Part shown: piece by piece, positions 60,643 to 64,000 of the stretch
Position numbering within the stretch: the first letter of the stretch is position 1
Layout of the letters: the number at the start of each line of letters is the position of its first letter
Origin: Brugia malayi
Lineage: Eukaryota > Nematoda > Chromadorea > Rhabditida > Onchocercidae
DNA: 64,000 nucleotides
Reading direction: 5' to 3'
NCBI RefSeq assembly: GCF_000002995.4
Contig: NW_025062479.1
Location: 18,162,721 to 18,226,720, forward strand
Made by a program: the position numbers and the translations under genes
The notes under the pieces: generated by a model
Told to the model about the DNA's origin: nothing
The model's database searches: none
Seen by the model: only the letters and a program-made list of their open reading frames with translations

Positions 60643-63600
60643 TATGAAAGCATGAATTGTGCTACGATTATGTGATATAGTTCGATATGATGTTGAGATT
60701 ACTGTCATCTGGTTCTAAACCATTTTGTAGGTCTATGTTTTTGTTTTTCGGAATATTTTCGATAATTAACTTTCTCAATGTTCACTAAAACATGCTTATC
60801 AATAGTACGGGGTAACACTTTTCAGAACTTTTTTCACAAATTTATGGCGCATCAATTAATATGGAAATAATGTGTAGAACTCTGATTTCCTTATTTTTCT
60901 GTTTTGTTAAAATCCGTATAACCAGTAGTAATAAAGAATTTAAGATTTGTATAAGGTTATTTTTCATTCAGTGTTTCATTATATTTGAATCCTTGCTGTT
61001 GTCTATTAGAGAATATTTCTACAGAGGAAAATAAGATACATTTTTATGAAAACAAAGGAAATGTCATAAGCGATTTCTCATATCGCTGCTTTAGTTGTAT
61101 AAAATTTGAATAACATCAGAAGTTGTGGACTTTATATTTGATGTCAACAGTGCATAGTCCTCATTGTGAATGAAAAATTGTGTTATTAAGCTAAAAGTGC
61201 CTGTCCTTAGTATATTTCCTGCACAATTTGTTTTTTATCGCTTTTATTCACGTGGTTATGTATGTAACAGTAATTCGATTAGGAACTATTTTTTCCTCCC
61301 ATTTTAATATAAGATTTTTTTTTAAAAAAATGAAAATCCATTTTGCTGCATTGTTTAAATCTAATTCAAATGAGAAATTTAATCAACCCAGTTGTTACTG
61401 GCACATAACTCCATTACCATGTGATGCAGAACGAATGATCTGTTTGAATTGCTACTTTCGTCTCACTTTTAATTATACTTTGACAGGTGAAGTTTTCTAC
61501 TTCCTACAGAATTGACAAATTTTTTATCAGTTTATAATGAGAAAGAGCGAAATCTGAATATACCAGTTATTCAAAGAACAATACCTTTACTTTTATGCAT
61601 TAATTATTGTTAGAGTTGTCATGCGATATACTTCTGTTTTCGGTACAAGGAGAAATTTCTTGGGTTATCTATTCATTTCGTCCATAAGGATAAGTGCCAG
61701 CTGATAATTAAATTGATAAATTTTCCACTGAATTACTATGTTTTTTGAGAGGGTTAAGCTTGTTTTATTCCTTTGAACTTTAACTCAGGATTCCATGATT
61801 TCATATCAGTTGTCATGCCGGTTGTGAAAGCTATCGATTGATTATACTTCTTTGTTTGCGTTGTTTATGCAGCGACCAAGTGCTGTATCGAAGTTTCACT
61901 AATTTTAATATTACATTTTGTAAATTCTGTAAAATTGCGAGGTGATATTTATTATTCTGTTATTGTTATAATTATTTTTATTGCAATGAATAAAGAGGAT
62001 TTACCTACACCAATTTGTATGTACGCTAATATAATTAATATAAATCAAGTTTGTTTTGAATTTTTTCCATAGAAGTGGAGGAATAGTGAATGCTTCTAGT
62101 ATGATAAGAATTGGCCTATTATGCAATTGTGTTTCTATTCAAAAATTATTGAAAACTGATGTCAAGTTTTAACGTTGCTGTTCGTTTAATTTGAACATCA
62201 AAGTGAATAATATTTGAACATGAATAATGTTTAATTATTTTAGGGTTTTCCAAATGGACATCGTTTCTGTGTGGGTGCGAATCATGCTGTTTGGTGTCGC
62301 AGAATTTTCTTAACAGCTGATTAAAAGTCAGCTTTACAGGCACTAATTTGTACACATTTCAATGATTTATATAAGTTAGATGGAAACAATTTGTATGATT
62401 TTTAGTGATGACTGGAAGAAATGCTGTTTTAAATAGATGGTATTCCTCGACCTGCTTGTTTGCATAATAATGATCATTGGACTGAAGAACATCTTTTCAA
62501 ATTTTCTTTATCATCAATTTGATTCTTACTTGAATAGTCATTAATATAGCTAACTTGATTTGGAGATGTCTTTCACTTATTTCTTCGTTGAGAAATTATA
62601 ATGTATCAATAGTACTGTTTCAATCAATGTAACAACACACAGTGGCACATTCTCATGCTTGTATGATGTGGAGTGTTACATTTTGCAAAGTTTTTGTGAT
62701 TCAGAATAAATTTATTTGTCGAAGGAGTTAAATGTTTCTCAGTGTTGCTGTAACTATCCTTGATGGATTATATGCAAATGACAGTCAATTGGTTATAAAC
62801 AACTATGAACCTTTGACATTTCGAAAAGTCAAAGATTTGCCTAAAGGGTTTGGTAGTCTTGAGAATTTCAGTGAAACTAAATATTTCAAATATATAACGT
62901 GTTATCTTCCAGTAATTCTTATTAATTGACATTTACATTATGTTTTTTTTTTTTTTATAATGATAAAATCATTAGTGGTATTGTGAAAATATACAAATCT
63001 ATCAGTTGTTGATGTTAGAGACTTCGTGATCATATTAATTCTAGTCTTAACTGTAGATTAAGTCAGTATTCATCCTCTAATTATATTTTAATAGTCATTT
63101 TTCAATACATTCTCATCATTGAATTATTTTAATTTTTATAAAGAAATATTAAAAAAAAAATACACTAGAGGTTTCTAATCCTTCACTTCCTGCTTTACAA
63201 TTATTATTTGTTAATTTCATTAGATATTTAAAAGGACTTGGATATAATTCTCTTGATGGAATTAGGCTGAAAGAATTACCGCTAACGACAAAAGCCTTTA
63301 GTTTGCACTTTTCAAGTATTAAATTTAACCGACGTTAATAACATTTTCTTCGTTTTCATATGTCCTTGCTGTAACTGTACATTTTTCTGTTCGCATTAAT
63401 CAACACATAGCCTATCAGCTAAATGTATCGTTAAGAAATGTCGATATGATAGTAGAAGATTTCCAACTGAACTTTTAATTTGTAAGTATTTCAAGTTGAC
63501 ATTTATCAGAACCTTATGTTTAGCAAGACTTTCAATTGTAAAATATTAATGTTACTGTTAGTAAACTTCTATTTTTGCCACGTTCTATTATGTACTTTGA

Positions 63601-64000
63601 TGAACACTGCGGTATCTCTTTGCTAATTCTCCTCCTGCAAAATTCCTGTATTATTTTATTTTATTGCTCTAGCCAACTAAAATCATTTCGTGTTATATAG
63701 TACAATATGAACAATTTTTTTCTAATTTGTGTACATTGAAGTAGAAACAAATACTACAACTTGCAGAAGTGCTGCAGCAGCTGCATGAGTATTATTATAG
63801 AAAGAAGTATCAATGATTACTTTGGAATGCTGTGTTTTCAGTGTGTTCAGGGTCATTAAGAAAACAACGATGATTGGATATTGGAAGGAAAACTGGCAAG
63901 GCCTGAGAAGTGTTCCCTCATTATCATTCCAAATTTCATCAGTTATATGAAATTTAATATATTTGAAAGATAATTACTTCTCTTCATTAAAATTAATTAA
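60643..64000. other. 3' flank and intergenic, no gene seen
   Basis: About 3.4 kb after the Scribble stop. Only short AT-driven open frames (e.g. 61228-61515, 62732-62929), none with splice context or family resemblance. AATAAA-type signals occur near 61988 and 62706. Confidence 0.6.

Noticed and set aside
61228..61515. 95-codon open frame after the Scribble gene
   Set aside because: AT-driven Phe/Lys/Asn-rich composition, no acceptor before it and no recognisable domain.

Overview
This is a eukaryotic, AT-rich window with intron-dense protein genes. Nearly all introns are GT-AG with nematode-type TTTTCAG or TTTNCAG acceptors, several start codons sit just behind an acceptor with no upstream exon (spliced-leader style), and the gene set is metazoan with nematode-specific members (LEV-9, a DPY-28-type CAP-D2). 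I read it as a nematode chromosome. The mid-size introns (about 100-700 nt) and AT composition suit a clade III / filarial worm, but that rank is inference. There is no bacterial-type operon, CRISPR array, prophage, rRNA or convincing tRNA, and no intact transposon.

Layout. 67-2533 (-): 5' part of lev-9 (signal peptide, WAP domain, six sushi exons; the 3' end runs off the left edge). 2534-5593: divergent intergenic region with a GATA-motif cluster. 5594-18808 (+): three same-strand genes, a DUF836 glutaredoxin-like gene, taspase-1 whose ATG is 7 nt behind the upstream stop, and a 31-exon condensin CAP-D2 gene (dpy-28). 19952-23908 (+): C2H2 zinc-finger gene carrying a perfect 29-bp hairpin in intron 1. 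24713-25409 (-): unrecognised acidic-tailed protein. 26309-27073 (+): DGCR6/gdl homologue. 28770-29654 (+): ribosomal protein uL13 (RPL13A, rpl-16), followed at 226 nt by ELP6 (29880-31290, +). 31808-34117 (-): complete porcupine (mom-1). 34703-37550 (+): KICS2, a KICSTOR subunit. 37551-45859: about 8 kb with no confident gene. 45955-60642 (+): Scribble/LET-413 with LRRs, a LAP linker and four PDZ domains. 60643-64000: no gene seen.

Functionally the genes are mostly independent housekeeping or signalling genes: synapse assembly (LEV-9), redox, protease, chromosome condensation, transcription, translation (uL13; Elongator wobble-uridine tRNA modification), Wnt lipidation (porcupine), nutrient sensing to TORC1 (KICS2) and epithelial polarity (Scribble). 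Exon chains for taspase, dpy-28, the zinc-finger gene, DGCR6, rpl-16, ELP6, porcupine, KICS2 and Scribble all close in frame. This is good internal support, but boundaries were read by eye and a few donors are weak.

The points most worth a second look are the near-overlapping glutaredoxin/taspase junction, the intronic perfect hairpin, the four-PDZ Scribble (C. elegans LET-413 has one PDZ), KICS2 in a nematode, and GC-AG introns in the Scribble gene. I found no convincing wholly new multi-gene system.
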